Part shown: in pieces, positions 38,736 to 47,575 of the stretch
Layout: each line of letters begins with the position of its first letter
Position numbering within the stretch: the first letter of the stretch is position 1
Assembly: GCA_035578175.1 (NCBI GenBank)
Contig: JAQMRL010000001.1
Location: forward strand, 436,516,639 to 436,580,638
Length of the DNA stretch: 64,000 nt
Source of the DNA: Catonia carolina
Lineage: Eukaryota > Arthropoda > Insecta > Hemiptera > Achilidae
Reading direction: 5' to 3'
The notes under the pieces: model-generated
The model's input: only the letters and a program-made list of their open reading frames with translations
The model's database searches: none
What the model was told of the DNA's origin: nothing
Position numbers and translations under genes: made by a program

Positions 38736-41700
38736 AACGTCGCATCAACTACAACGGTCATTAGCGACGACGTTGGGGTGGAACTATATACAATGGAAGA
38801 TGAAATGATTTTTTGTAACGTATGAGAATATGCCGTGCCTGAGTGGGATTCTTAAACTATTTTTCGACGTAACTCCTGTGATTTTCATTTTTCTGTGTAT
38901 TTGTCATAGCGTAGTACAAGCTTTTGTATACCCTCTTCATATAATGCTGCCGCCTGTGTAGTCAACCAAGAGGTAACTTGTTCTTTCAGCTCTTCATTGC
39001 TGTTCAACCGCTGACCGCCAAGGAAAGACTTTCGATGCAGAAACAAATGAAAGTCGCTAGGAGTGAGGTCAGAGCTGTACGGAGGATAGTCGAACAAGTC
39101 CCAGCCAAAGTTCTGAAGGAGTCTTTTTGTCTCATTCGCAGTGTGTGGTCAGGCATTGTCATGAATGAAAACCACGCCTTTCGTGAGCATTCTTCGGCGC
39201 TTGTTCTGTATTGCGCGGCGCAGTTTCTTGAGAATCTTGCAGTAAACTTCTTTATTGATTGTTTGACCTCGCAGCAAAAAATCAATCAGTGAAATTCCTT
39301 TTCTGTCCCAAAACACTGAACACATAACTTCACGAGGTGTCAAGATTTGTTTCGGTTTAACTCATACAGGCGGCAGCATTCTATGAAGAGGGTATACAAA
39401 AGCTTGTACCACACTATGACAAATTCCTGGAAAATCACGGGAGTTATGTAGAAAAATAGTTAAAGAGTTGTAGATTTTTATGAAATAAATTTCATTGATG
39501 TATCTGTACTTGTTCTTTTTTTTTCAAAAAGGTTTTTTTTTTTTTTTTGTTATTGAGTGGTGGTGCGTAGGTAATGATATGTGGTGATTTACAGATAAAA
39601 AAAATGCCAGACCTGACCGGAAATCGAACCCATGACTCCGGCATTGTAGCCAGTTGCACTGACTTACTTTACAAACGTACCTCGGACTAACTAGACTAAA
39701 AAAATATTCTTATCATCCGGCGCATTAATTTAACAAATACCTACCGGGTTATTAACACTTGGTCAGATTCATTTTTAATTACCAATTCACATCAAAATAT
39801 GTAAATAAATAAATGTAATAAATACAAACAAATATGTTAAATACAATAAGTTTGAAAACGAGTGTTTTGTATCATAGTAATACAACAATCGTTCTCCCAG
39901 CATGCGTCACTCATTCATTATACCTTACCCATACCCTTCACCCCACAACTACACGAAGTTTGGAACCGCACAATATGTAAATAGGTGTTACCCATGTAAA
40001 CCTAAGTAAATAGTTAAAAATTAACAATATTTATGTAGGTAAGTAACAAATTAAAATAGATTATTTACACTTATATAAATTTTACTTGAGTACCTTATAA
40101 ATAGTATTTTATTTGAAGGTAAGATTTTAAATCGTGAAAAGACTGCTTTTATAAAGTTTGAGGCAGAAAATTTATTTATTTAGGGCACCCAGAACGAGTA
40201 ATATAAAACCTTAAAAATTATTTTACGTAGCTACTTTGATTATAATTAAAGTAGATACTACTGTTTAATACTTTTTAAACAAACTTGCTTGTTTGTTAGA
40301 TCAGTACGTAACAATCTTTATTTTTATTCCATGCAGTAAAGAAAATTTCTAATCCATCCCATAAAATTTAATTAATATATTAAAAGTTTATTGATATTTA
40401 TTTATTAGAACTAATTATAAGGGTAATCTATTTGTTATATCTAAATATTTACAAATCAATAATCACTTTTATTCCCCAAGACGATTGTTTACTTGTGGAG
40501 TCATGCCTACAATAGAAGTGCGTAACAAATCTGCACAGTCACTTCTGTATCTGACTGCACAGTGATTTATTTCTTTCTGAAAAAGAGCTCTTGTAAGATG
40601 TATTTGAGTTTCTTCCTCATCTATCTCTTTTACAAAATTCATTGATTTAAATCAGTTGCAAATACAGTTCAGTTAATTAGGCAAGATAAATTGGTTCTAT
40701 TTGGTGGTTGATTTTGAAAAATACTGTAGTAATAAAGAGTGGGAGTTTTCATATTTTGAAAATCAAGAAAACTCAGAATATGAAGATTTTAAATATAAAA
40801 ATTTGGTCGATGATCTTGTTAATTAAACATTTTTGCTAACACAAAACAATAATTCTTTGTTTCTATAATTTTTACATATCCTTTAATTGAAAACTATTTT
40901 CCTAATTTAAATATCATAAATAAAAATATTCATTAATTCAAATATTTTGTTTGACATTATATCACGTGTTCATTGATACACCCTTTAGAGCATTTTTCAT
41001 TCGTTTTGTGAGATACTGTATATACATACTCTATACTAATAATTTTACAATACAACTTTTATTGCCTGCTGTTGGGGTGTACAGCATTCAGATGAACTAA
41101 AGTCCCCTAGCCGTGGGAGTGAGAGAATGCATAACGCTCTCACTCGCACAATCCATACGTGCCGTTCCAACAACATTGTCTTTAATTTTACTCACTGTTG
41201 TGAGCAAGCGTTTATGCATGGAGTAAACCAACAAGCAAGATAACAACTACAGTATGTTTTCAGATTTGGATTATAATGGTAAAGACCATTGAGCGCAAGC
41301 GTAGTTAAGCCACATATGTCCCTCTCACTCGCTCGGCTATGGGACATTAGTTCGTCTGATACCTTTACTTGATAAAGTTTCCGGTACAATGGTGTTTATA
41401 TTTTCAATGCTATGTGAACTAACCTTTGCTTGGCATTCGTATGTATTTAATGTGAATAACTGTTTATCATCTAAGAGTTATTTGTGCATAATGATAGTAA
41501 TTAAAAATTACAAAACTGTAACTTTAAATTGTAAAGCTTAAATTATAAAAGCAGTAAAAGTTGGTGAAAGGAAGATAATATAAATCACTAAAGAGTATAG
41601 TACTGACGGAATATTTCAAATAAAAATTATTTAAATATCTAATATAATTATCTTTTATTCGACTATTTTGAAAAATACTTGAATAAAAGTGAACAAATAA

Positions 41701-43700
41701 ACTATCACAAACCACTGTTTACGGACTCCAAATAATTAAACTATCGAACAAAGTAAAAAAATAATCTCATTGTTACCATCACTCAAATAAATAAATAATA
41801 TAATCAAGGCATTTGAAATAAGAATAAATATAATACGTTTAATGTACCTAAAAACCGTCATTTCATGGTTTGTTATGTGTGTTTTTTGTGAAAGGCGCTA
41901 GGCACAAAATCATACTGCCTCAAGTAGTGAAAGAAGTAGAGCGGGCTTTGGATGTCAAAGAACAGAAAAACACAGTGGAGGGTGGAATAAATTACATGGA
42001 ACAGAAGGAGACAGTATTTTTACTGTCTCCTGACTAAACAATGACATCAGTGTACCAATATGTTCATAATATGAGTACACTACATTATTTTATTCGAATA
42101 ACTCTTAATTTTAGTATTAATAGGTTCACTCCCATGAGACACTTATATGTCTCTCACCAGATCTGTAAAATTTACTTTTGAGAGACTGATCCGTCTCTCA
42201 TATAATAGTGTTTTTAATAGAAACGTGCGACGGATCGGATGCTCGTTTGCATTGAATCATATACTGAGCTGTTAGAAATGAGTTCAAAAAACATTTCCCC
42301 AGTCATGGTTTGTGATTTACTTGATCTGATAGAGTCAAAAATGAGTCGGTGAAACTTGACCGCTTATTATTACTATTATAATATAATATTAACTATTATT
42401 AGCCTATAGGTTTATTTCTGCATTATTTATCATTTTTTAATAATATTATATAATGAAAAATCATTTTATCTTTTAATTTTGTATGGTTTTCATATTACAA
42501 TATTTTTTGCATTGTAAAAGTGGATTCTGGTCGGTGCCTTTAAGTAGACAACTGATATTCAAGTTTACCACTCGTCGAACAACTGCTTGATAGAGAGACA
42601 CATCATCGATATTTATGTAGTTTTATTAAAAAATAGTCCAGAGTAAATTATTTATAAAATACATATCATATTTTATAGAAATACAAGTAAAATTTCAGTG
42701 AGACACATCAGTCTTTCAACGTAAATTTGACTTTTTTATCCTTGGTTCCCTGATCAGTCTCTCACCTAAAAAACAGCGACAAAAATTTTAAGCCTTACAA
42801 AACTCAAGAGTTGAATGAAAAATTATTAAAAATAGCAAAGGAACTATAAAATAAGTATGAGTTTTTAATGCAAAATTGCAAAAATTGCCTTGGGAGTCAA
42901 CCTGTTAAAGTGTATTGATAGTATTCATTCAGCTGGCAATTTTATTTGAATAAACTAATTGTTTGGATAAAAATTATTCATTTATTAAAACTATTCATTG
43001 GTCCCATGACTATGGTACAGTATTATGTTTTACAATGTAATGTTTAAAACATAAGGGAACAGTACTTCAGTGGCATTGAGCGAAGTGAAGCAAGCCCGGG
43101 ACATTGGCTAGTCTTTTTCTTGTTCTGCCATTCAAGGGTTTGGCATCCCTGCCTGTTTCAAACCTCTAAAATCTACCCATCTCTTTCTCGGGTGTCCTTG
43201 GTCTCTCCTTCCCTCCGGTTTGTAATCCAGTGCTGCTTAGGCTCGCTCATCCTGTTTATACACTATCCATTGTCATTTATTTTGCAGTACCCTATCATTT
43301 ATGCATTCTAATAGCGGTCTTCTCTACTACATCCATATTTTTCCCATAAACATTTCATTCAAGATGCCTGTAATCTGCTCTCCTCTCTCTTTGATGGCAC
43401 TCAAGTTTCACTGCCATAAAGTAGGGTTGCTACTGGTATTGTTTTATAAAATCTCAACCTTGTATCCCTACTGGTGTCGTTTTTTAAGGTTCTATGGATA
43501 ATTCGGTTCAGGTGCCTAGTAATTTATATAAATCATAATTTAAAATTATTTTTGTTTCAGGCGGTATGGAGGACTTAGAATTAGCAACACATCACAAATA
43601 TCATAGAGGTATTCACGGCTGTATTTCTGATTTAATCTTGGATTCAGATCATCATGTACAACTTTCTTGGTCACCCGAAGCTACGGATCATTGCGGGTAG
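23840..43700 (+). CDS. EGFLAM: Pikachurin (EGF-like, fibronectin III and laminin G protein), C-terminal part, six exons
   Basis: The joined exons (23840-24063, 25738-25966, 28127-28374, 35749-35982, 37508-37611, 43561-43700) give 1179 nt, 392 residues and a TAG stop. The order is laminin-G (residues ~1-180), a short EGF-like module (~185-220), and a terminal laminin-G (~230-390). Pikachurin is a secreted matrix protein; in vertebrates it binds dystroglycan at photoreceptor synapses, and its insect role is not known to me. Matches to vertebrate pikachurin, recalled and not computed, run throughout: PVTLGEWHEL, GGVPN, GVNVDN.PHPC, NDGHWHRMKAVR, the KSPGKLKQLN block and GIHGCISDL. Perlecan and agrin have the same domain types but fit less well, especially at the linkers. 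Upstream exons (fibronectin III, first laminin-G) are not in the window. Splice sites are all AG/GT and phases agree. Confidence 0.88.
24064..25737 (+). other. Pikachurin intron a/b
   Basis: A+T-rich intron, GT...AG bounded. It contains the palindromic transposon at 24658-25254; nothing else was recognised. Confidence 0.8.
24658..25254. mobile_element. Palindromic element with duplicated transposase 5' ends
   Basis: Inverted arms of about 285 bp (24658-24943 and 24970-25254) begin ACGGGTGTTTTATTAAGG and are flanked by TA. Each arm encodes, pointing inward, the start of a transposase-like protein: ATG at 24844, then FPKEERVFIVKTYIASKSY and VQDKFQLKF, resembling the N-terminal helix-turn-helix (DUF4817-like) region. 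The right-arm copy lacks the ATG. This is the mirror image of the other palindromes in the window, which duplicate the 3' end of the gene. Confidence 0.85.
25738..25966 (+). CDS. EGFLAM: Pikachurin exon b: second half of the penultimate laminin-G domain
   Basis: The first base completes the split Arg codon; then SSEPVTLGEWHELRLSRSGR, the VDRHPPNQ strand, LNLYIGGVPNFD and the conserved FVGCIQK, whose Cys should pair with the Cys in VDNC of the next exon. Ends in phase 0 at a GTAAAT donor. Confidence 0.92.
26140..26662 (-). mobile_element. Tc1-superfamily transposon fragment with transposase C-terminus
   Basis: The left end CAGAGTGATTCAATAAGATGG is preceded by TA. The minus strand at 26527-26267 encodes WPPRSPDLTPCNFFLWG (third catalytic Asp context), then NRITAAVNSVTQDMRQRVWD and a C-terminal GGGHIEHL. 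To the right, the plus strand shows FQQDGAP (second Asp context) in the opposite orientation, so this copy is rearranged too. Related to the element at 62860-63806. It lies in the intron between exons b and c. Confidence 0.8.
26663..27093 (-). mobile_element. Inverted partial copy of the 15.8-kb Tc1-type element
   Basis: About 430 bp match 15823-16235 in reverse complement, including the outer inverted repeat (CTCGTGACTTCAGTATCTA) and the TTATTAGGTTTATGAAGAAA block. The other end is missing and abuts the preceding transposon fragment directly. Confidence 0.75.
27094..28126 (+). other. Rest of pikachurin intron b/c
   Basis: A+T-rich, no repeat recognised; ends in TATTTTCAG. Confidence 0.6.
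28127..28374 (+). CDS. EGFLAM: Pikachurin exon c: end of laminin-G, EGF-like module and start of the last laminin-G
   Basis: Encodes VVINNQPLGILAEAL, GVNVDNCPHPCVTRPC, then DHAQC and AYKCQCEHHC, and begins the last laminin-G with FSGSTFLHYTDPDIVRR. The EGF-like module has six cysteines after VDNC, but cysteines five and six are only three residues apart (CEHHC), so the usual CxxGFxGxxC loop is absent. The final Arg codon is split 2+1. Confidence 0.92.
28759..29081 (-). mobile_element. Mariner fragment, same family as 1601-2526
   Basis: The terminal CGAGGTGTGGCTATTAAATA is preceded by TA. The transposase 3' end follows on the minus strand (CFQQWKICMECC, then a C-terminal VYIEGDNK). The element stops inside the gene near 29081; the other end is missing. 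Confidence 0.82.
29207..29447 (+). mobile_element. SINE-3 copy, 5'-truncated and diverged
   Basis: Begins just before the B box (GGTTCAGATCC) and continues through the family body to an AAAAAAA tail. Confidence 0.7.
29589..30923. mobile_element. Palindromic element split by Rep-B
   Basis: Outer arms 29589-29656 and about 30850-30923 are complementary (CCTATTTCATAAATGAATTT ... its complement), and inner arms 30559-30700 and 30715-30850 continue the same palindrome. A Rep-B copy (29657-30558) interrupts the left arm exactly within GTCACCTTTATTTTTATTC. The right half recurs at 57506-57740. No coding capacity. Confidence 0.8.
29657..30558 (+). mobile_element. Rep-B element copy 3
   Basis: Complete copy whose internal TG tract is only a few units long (29789-29802), so it may show a near-ancestral state of that site. 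Because it sits inside a palindrome, the intact right arm gives the pre-insertion sequence. Confidence 0.85.
31130..32069. mobile_element. piggyBac-type non-autonomous element candidate
   Basis: TTAA precedes CACTCAACTGGTATCA at the left (31126-31129). The right end is the complement of CCCTCAACTGGTATCATG and is followed by TTAT, one change from TTAA. AACTGGTATCA recurs subterminally near 31160 and 31852, next to GGTCTG-type inverted motifs. The interior is A+T-rich without a transposase. It lies in the intron between exons c and d. Confidence 0.7.
32070..32655. other. Unassigned intronic DNA
   Basis: No repeat or coding signal recognised. Confidence 0.4.
32660..33590 (-). pseudogene. Jockey-like non-LTR retrotransposon, 3' fragment
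   Basis: On the minus strand, 33580-33176 encodes the RT C-terminal region: FDKVLRWLNKWRLKANANKS, then MNYLGLHLDKLTCRHHI, then LKYMKFKWLLGRRSQLS. Across frameshifts, 33127-32915 continues with ELSLRYQLRLNDWNHLALNL. A 3' UTR-like A+T-rich region follows to about 32660. The fragment is 5'-truncated near 33590, and frameshifts and stops show it is inactive. The jockey assignment rests on the motif order typical of that clade. Confidence 0.85.
33591..34047. other. Unassigned intronic DNA
   Basis: No repeat or coding signal recognised. Confidence 0.4.
34060..34452 (-). mobile_element. Rep-A retroposon copy 6
   Basis: Full-length, perfect 12-bp duplication TCTAAAAGCATT (34048-34059 and 34453-34464). 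The internal frame is open on the minus strand. Confidence 0.95.
34611..35785 (+). repeat. 197-bp tandem array spanning the intron/exon-d junction
   Basis: Five units of exactly 197 bp plus a final diverged unit of about 190 bp. Each unit begins ATTACACAATTACACAAA in the intron and ends with the first 37 nt of exon d (through AATATGAGATTT). The duplicated segment therefore includes the branch-point region, pyrimidine tract, AG and the first 12 codons. Exon-like starts fall at 34771, 34968, 35165, 35362 and 35559; the functional exon starts at 35749. The first five units look identical by eye, while the last differs at several bases. Confidence 0.95.
34749..35748 (+). promoter_or_regulatory. 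Five decoy 3' splice sites plus the true acceptor
   Basis: Decoy AGs are at 34769-34770, 34966-34967, 35163-35164, 35360-35361 and 35557-35558, each in AATAATTTTCAG|GATAGTG. The true site (AG at 35747-35748) has a longer pyrimidine run, GATGTTTTTCAG. Using a decoy without a matching donor would read 12 correct codons, then about 16 foreign codons to a TAA, losing the last laminin-G domain. Function is inferred; only the duplication is seen. Confidence 0.75.
35749..35982 (+). CDS. EGFLAM: Pikachurin exon d: first half of the last laminin-G domain
   Basis: The first base completes Arg; then IVSDKVSINMRFRTNSSSG, LLLWSG, DFLAIGIKDGFLHLRFNLG and KINDGHWHRMKAV. Ends with a 2+1 split Arg codon before a GTAATT donor. 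This is the exon whose first 37 nt have been copied upstream in the tandem array. Confidence 0.93.
36061..36394 (+). mobile_element. SINE-3 copy, near full-length
   Basis: Head CCCACCGGGTTGGTCTAGAG with an AACAGCTGATTTTCGGAG spacer, B box GGTTCAAATCC and an A tail. Flanking ACTGTA suggests a short duplication. It lies in the intron between exons d and e. Confidence 0.88.
36448..37441 (+). mobile_element. Rep-B element copy 4
   Basis: Complete, with a compound TG/GGTGTATGTG tract at 36579-36654. It ends CACACTAGA where other copies have CACACCAGA. It ends about 65 bp upstream of exon e. Confidence 0.82.
37508..37611 (+). CDS. EGFLAM: Pikachurin exon e
   Basis: Short exon: completes Arg, then SGQEGWLTVDNGQTVSNKSP, KLKQLNTNTGLYIG. 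Donor GGTAAGT; the Gly codon is split 1+2. Confidence 0.93.
37648..38461 (+). mobile_element. SINE-1 copy split by a LINE insertion
   Basis: The 5'-truncated head (B box GGTTTGAATCC) and first body part lie at 37648-37748. The second body part and A-rich tail resume at 38384-38461 with ACACCCCAACGTCATCGCTA. Between them sits a minus-strand LINE fragment. Confidence 0.85.
37749..38383 (-). pseudogene. Non-LTR retrotransposon 3' fragment inside SINE-1
   Basis: On the minus strand an open frame from about 38378 to 37847 encodes the end of a reverse transcriptase ORF: SGVFALKQIARLNDKKLLMA, GLILSHIRYGILVWGN, IQKKAIRCMVGAYQQTSCRP, FKELILLTVPSLYIFE and NYNTRNRNDYYV. It is 5'-truncated, so the palm domain is absent. 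The 3' UTR runs to a T tract at 37749-37757 (the A tail). Motifs fit CR1/Jockey-type elements. The long unbroken frame suggests a fairly recent insertion. Confidence 0.87.
38710..38850 (-). mobile_element. SINE-1 copy inserted in the mariner left arm
   Basis: Reverse-oriented and truncated within the tRNA-like head. Flanked by a perfect 13-14-bp duplication CTTAAACTATTTT (from 38696 and from 38851). Confidence 0.9.
38885..39343 (-). pseudogene. Mariner transposase, C-terminal half, with stop and frameshift
   Basis: Minus strand: PREVMCSVFWDRKGISLIDF, then VVFIHDNA (second catalytic Asp) followed by an in-frame TGA where mariners normally have Arg, then PHTANET. In the next frame come DYPPYSSDLTPSDFHLFLH (third catalytic Asp) and YEEGIQKLVLRYDKYTEK. 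The N-terminus and first catalytic Asp region are missing. Inactive. Confidence 0.87.
39532..39662 (-). mobile_element. SINE-2 copy inserted in the mariner right arm
   Basis: Reverse-oriented with a T-run (A tail) at 39532-39548 and B box complement GGAAATCGAACCC. The head is truncated after GCCAGTTGCACTGA. No clear target duplication was seen. Confidence 0.8.
39974..41084. other. Unassigned intronic DNA
   Basis: A+T-rich; no repeat or exon recognised. Confidence 0.4.
41085..41372. mobile_element. ~290-bp TIR MITE, copy 1
   Basis: Ends share an inverted repeat around GACGAACTAATGTCCC and GAGTGAGAG. The whole unit is repeated in opposite orientation at 60884-61170. No coding capacity. Confidence 0.75.
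41373..42116. other. Unassigned intronic DNA
   Basis: A+T-rich; nothing recognised. Confidence 0.4.
42121..42904. mobile_element. piggyBac-type MITE candidate
   Basis: TTAA (42117-42120 and 42905-42908) bounds inverted repeats TAGGTTCACTCCCATG / complement of CAGGTTGACTCCCAAG. The interior repeats GAGAGAC/GTCTCTC motifs several times. No transposase. Confidence 0.72.
43105..43540 (-). pseudogene. Decayed non-LTR retrotransposon 3' fragment
   Basis: On the minus strand, despite stops, LRFYKTIPVATLLYGSETWV and later RRWVDFRGLKQAGMPNP-like residues match the C-terminal region of LINE reverse transcriptases. It ends about 20 bp before the last pikachurin exon, within the intron. Confidence 0.65.
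43561..43700 (+). CDS. EGFLAM: Pikachurin exon f (last coding exon)
   Basis: After TTTGTTTCAG, completes Gly, then GMEDLELATHHKYHRGIHGC, ISDLILDSDHHVQLSW and SPEATDHCG before TAG at 43698-43700. GC in GIHGC and the Cys in DHCG should form the laminin-G disulphide. Confidence 0.93.
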
Positions 43701-44100
43701 GCCAAGGAAATAAAGTGCCATCTTCGATAGACTTTTAAGAAACTTTCAGTGAGACGTTTTGTAAATAAAATTTAAAAAAAAACAGCTCGAGTGTAATAAG
43801 GTATTGATTGATCTAGTAACGCGTTTGTACACTATTGTATGTGATTCCCACAATCTCTGTAGATGATCTCCTATCAATCCTATAGTAAACAAATCTCTAG
43901 GGTGATTGTTATACTCTTCTGTTCCGTATATTATTAGTTTAATAAAATGAGAACAATTAAATTTCTCACGAGATATGCACTAAGTGTATTGAAAATATGA
44001 ACGAATGTATCTTTAATGAATGAAATCAGTGAATTTGAATGAACGAGTAAACGATTATATTCTGCCATAAAATGAACTCTAATAAATAATAAATAAGTCA
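43701..44100 (+). terminator. Pikachurin 3' UTR and polyadenylation signals
   Basis: AATAAA hexamers follow the stop at 43764, 43941 and 44081. Which one is used cannot be told from the sequence. Confidence 0.6.
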
Positions 44101-44573
44101 TTATTTTTTCTATTGTTTAATTTTATTTATTTATTTTTCGTTATTAATTTAAAATACTCCTGTTTATTAATTCTATTGTACATTCTGTCCTTTAATAAAA
44201 TATTGCACTTGCAAAATTGAATCAAAATTATTATTATTCAAATGTGATATGAATTATTTTAACATTTCATATTATTAAATAATAATTTTCTCTCAGACAA
44301 TTTAATTTTCTTCTGATTATATGCCTTTACAAATTTAATAAATTGAAATATATTTAATAAACGGTGCTTTCCTAACGAATAACTATTGTGAATTTGAAAT
44401 TATGTTTATTTTTATTTTGTTAAATTAAAATATTATGAATATTTATAATTCTAATAACAATATCAAATATGTTTTAATAATTTTTTCATAAATTTTTAAT
44501 TTGCAACATTAAATTTTGTGACAAATCAAATGAAATCATTATGTAAAAATTTCTAAACAATTTTTCAAGCATT
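44101..44573. other. A+T-rich intergenic DNA
   Basis: Nothing recognised. Confidence 0.4.
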
Positions 44574-44586
44574 ATATTTCATTCTC

Positions 44587-44977
44587 TGCCCATAACAGAC
44601 AGGTGGAGTGTCAAATTATTTACACTCAATCTGTTCGTTGCAGGGCTAAAATAAATAGTTCTGTTTCTTATCACATGGTCAGTCAATTAAATAACTGAAT
44701 CATTTAAGAACAGAAGAGGTAGAGGTGTAAAAGACACTAATCAGAGTTATCTTCTCTGAAAGTAATGAATTTCATTGTACAGCCAGACCCTGTGGTGAAT
44801 GAAGTGAAGGTGTCATTTACAGAGTGGAAAATATGTGCTTTTCAGAGGGCCCGGCATGCTGATAAGCGTACTTTTCCACTCAGTGAGGAAGGCAATGGTA
44901 AACCACCTCACTCCTCGTTTTACTTAGTAAAACCTCTAGAGGTTCAAACCAGCCTTTCGGCTGTTGACCTAAACAAC
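44587..44977 (+). mobile_element. Rep-A retroposon copy 7
   Basis: Full-length, 12-bp duplication with one mismatch (ATATTTCATTCT / ATATTTAATTCT). Internal frame open. Confidence 0.94.
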
Positions 44978-45330
44978 ATATTTAATTCTATAAGAATTTT
45001 TTTTTAATATGATTATAATATTTATTAAAATTATGTGACTATTAAATATTCGACCACTGAAACGTCTGTTAAAGAGCTCTATTGTCATCACCTCTTTAAA
45101 ATATTATTTTGCAGTAAATTTATGAATAAATAGATGTTCTAATTATGTATCGTTGCACTATCCGTTATAATCTTGTGTTATATAAGGAAACAGTATTGTT
45201 AATATTTCAGTCAGTACAATGCAATTAAAAAAAAAAATCAATAATTCTTTTTCCAGAATATGTAATGTATTCAAACCACTTCAAGTTGAATAATTTTATG
45301 TCTTGTAAATAAATTCTATATGAACTTACC

Positions 45331-45733
45331 TTTGCCCTTTGCCCAAAACGGGCAGGTGGAGTGTTATATTAATTGCACTATCTGTTTGGTCCAGGGCTAA
45401 AAAAAATAGTTCAGTTTCTTATCACATAGTCAGCCACTTATATGACTGAACTATTTAAGAACAGAAGAGGTAGAGGTGTAAAAGACACTAGTCAGAGTTA
45501 TCTCCTCTGAGAATAATGAATTTCACTATGCAGCCAGACCCTGTGGTGAATAAAGTGAAGGTGTCATTTGCAGGGTGGAAAGTGAGTGCTTTTCGGAGGG
45601 CCTGGCATGCTGATAAGCATACTCTTTCAACTCAGTGAGGAAGGAATTGGTAAACCACCTTACTCCTCGTTTTTACTTAGTAAAACCTCTAGAGGTTCAA
45701 ACCAGCCTTTCGGCTGTTGACCTAAACAACAAC
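45331..45733 (+). mobile_element. Rep-A retroposon copy 8, diverged
   Basis: Older copy; perfect 11-bp duplication ATGAACTTACC (45320-45330 and 45734-45744). Confidence 0.92.
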
Positions 45734-45988
45734 ATGAACTTACCAGTGGAGTTACATCTTTACAATATAGACGAAAGTGGTGTGCTGTATTTATTTTCAA
45801 GACGAGTCTGGATATATGATAAACATAATCAGTGTCATACCAAAACAAACATTTAGATGTCCAGAATGTCTTACACAAGTATTGGAAATATATAGAGGTT
45901 GAATAAAAAACAAATTATACAAAGAAAAAACTGTTGGAATGTCTTGATCAAGTATTCCTTGAGCTGGTATTTCCAATAATCAACAAAT

Positions 45989-46534
45989 ACGAATCTCAGT
46001 AGTCCGGCCTGTTCGGGACCGAGATGGTGCCGGATTACTGAATGTGTTGGAATTTTGAAACTATAAATTATAAATTTAAACGAAAATGAATATGCATTGA
46101 TTTCTGTGTAATTTAAATTAAATGAACTAATTAAAAAAATTTTGCTGAGTACTTTTGTAGTCATTGTACTAAACATAATTATCGGTTATTGACATCGCCT
46201 AGTGCGGTGTGGGGGTGCTCGTGTTCTGAGAATTACGATTCGTTGTCAATTCAGCATGAAGTATAGATGATGGCACAGTTCTGGGTTTTGGATAAAAGGC
46301 CAAAAATTATTCAATTTAATTAAGGTCTGCTTATTCATTTCTTTAATCAAATCCTAAACTACATATTTTTATTAAATCCGCCATAATTAGGTCGTATTTA
46401 TAATTAATACCGAAATTAATTAATTACCGAGATCTGTCCTGGGTGACGTTTCATACTTTTAGTCCTAATATTTTAAGGGCCGGATTACTGGAGGTGCCAG
46501 ACTGCTGCACGGCCGGGCTACCGAGATTCTACTG
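45989..46534. mobile_element. Tigger/pogo-like MITE
   Basis: The right end GGGCTACCGAGATTCTACTG and left end GAATCTCAGTAGTCCGGCC are imperfect inverted repeats of the CAGTAGAATCTCGGTAGTCC type known from pogo/Tigger elements. TA follows at 46535. No transposase. Confidence 0.78.
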
Positions 46535-46536
46535 TA

Positions 46537-47160
46537 ATGTTTTATTCCATTAACATAAAAATAATAGTAATAATATTTAATTAAACATCCTATGCAGGTA
46601 TTTTCAACAGCTGTATTATATTGTTAATTTAAATATATATTTTTTAAAACCACCAGAAATATGGTAAAACAGTAAACACTTACCAAGTGTAACGCTTTCG
46701 TGTATAAAATACACATCTTTAATAATATTTCTTATCCTTAATTTGTTACATTTAAAATTTAAAACTTCCCACTTCTACCGTCGCAGATAAGGAATATTCT
46801 GCCACTATTAGTGTCACTATTAGTGATTATGTACTTCACAATAAAAATCGCTAACTGGTAAAACAATTCTTCTAGTTTATTAACAATTTCAATGAATTAT
46901 ACATTTTCACTTCTGCCTGGCCCCATAAAATCACTAACATTGTTTGCTGTCATAATACCGAAAAGCTTGATGATGATGATGATGTTATCTCGATAATACT
47001 TCATAAAAATTATATTTTCTTCTTTACGTAAGCCAGTGGTACTTTCAGTGTTTTTGCTGCTTATGAATGTAATTATAAGTCACCGTGTGTTACACATTTC
47101 ATCAATTTCTCTTGTACCTTTGCTGGAGTCCAGCATGATGATAGTAATTATTTCTTTGTC
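46537..47160. other. Intergenic DNA
   Basis: Nothing recognised apart from a short GATGATGATGAT run near 46970. Confidence 0.4.
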
Positions 47161-47175
47161 TGTAATCTAAAGACC

Positions 47176-47575
47176 TGCCCATAACAGACAGGTGGAGTGT
47201 CAAATTATTTACACTCGATCTGTTAGTTGCAGGTCTAAAATAAATAGTTCTGTTTCTTATCACATGGTCAGCCAATTAAATGACTGAATCATTTAAGAAC
47301 AGAAGAGGTAGAAGTGTAAAAGACACTAATCAGAGTTATCTTATCTGAAAGTAATGAATTTCATTATACAGCCAGACCCTGTGGTGAATGAAGTGAAGGT
47401 GTCATTTGCAGAGTGGAAAATATGTGCTTTTCAGAGGGCTCGGCATGCTGATAAGCGTACTTTTCCACTCAGTGAGGAAGGCAATGGTAAACCACCTCAC
47501 TCCTCGTTTTACTTAGTAAAACCTCTAGAGGTTCAAACCAGCCTTTCGGCTGATGACCTAAACAACAAACAACAA
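47176..47575 (+). mobile_element. Rep-A retroposon copy 9
   Basis: Full-length; flanks AATCTAAAGACC / AATCTGAACACC resemble a duplication with two mismatches. Internal frame open. Confidence 0.92.

Larger units (their letters stand above)
38603..39687. mobile_element. Palindromic mariner carrying two SINEs
   Basis: TIRs contain AGGTACGTTCGTAAAGTAAG and its complement at the right end, with TA at the borders. Both ends carry the 3' end of the transposase gene: minus strand at 38885 onward, and plus strand at about 39358-39460 (QAAAFYEEGIQKLVPHYDKF). A SINE-1 sits in the left arm and a SINE-2 in the right arm. Confidence 0.87.
38487..39973 (+). mobile_element. Rep-X MITE carrying a nested mariner
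   Basis: Left end CTGCTTGAGTCCCAGCTTCG, right end GAAGTTTGGAACCGCACAA, TA on both sides. Comparison with 19205-19616 shows that 38603-39687 is a later insertion. Confidence 0.82.
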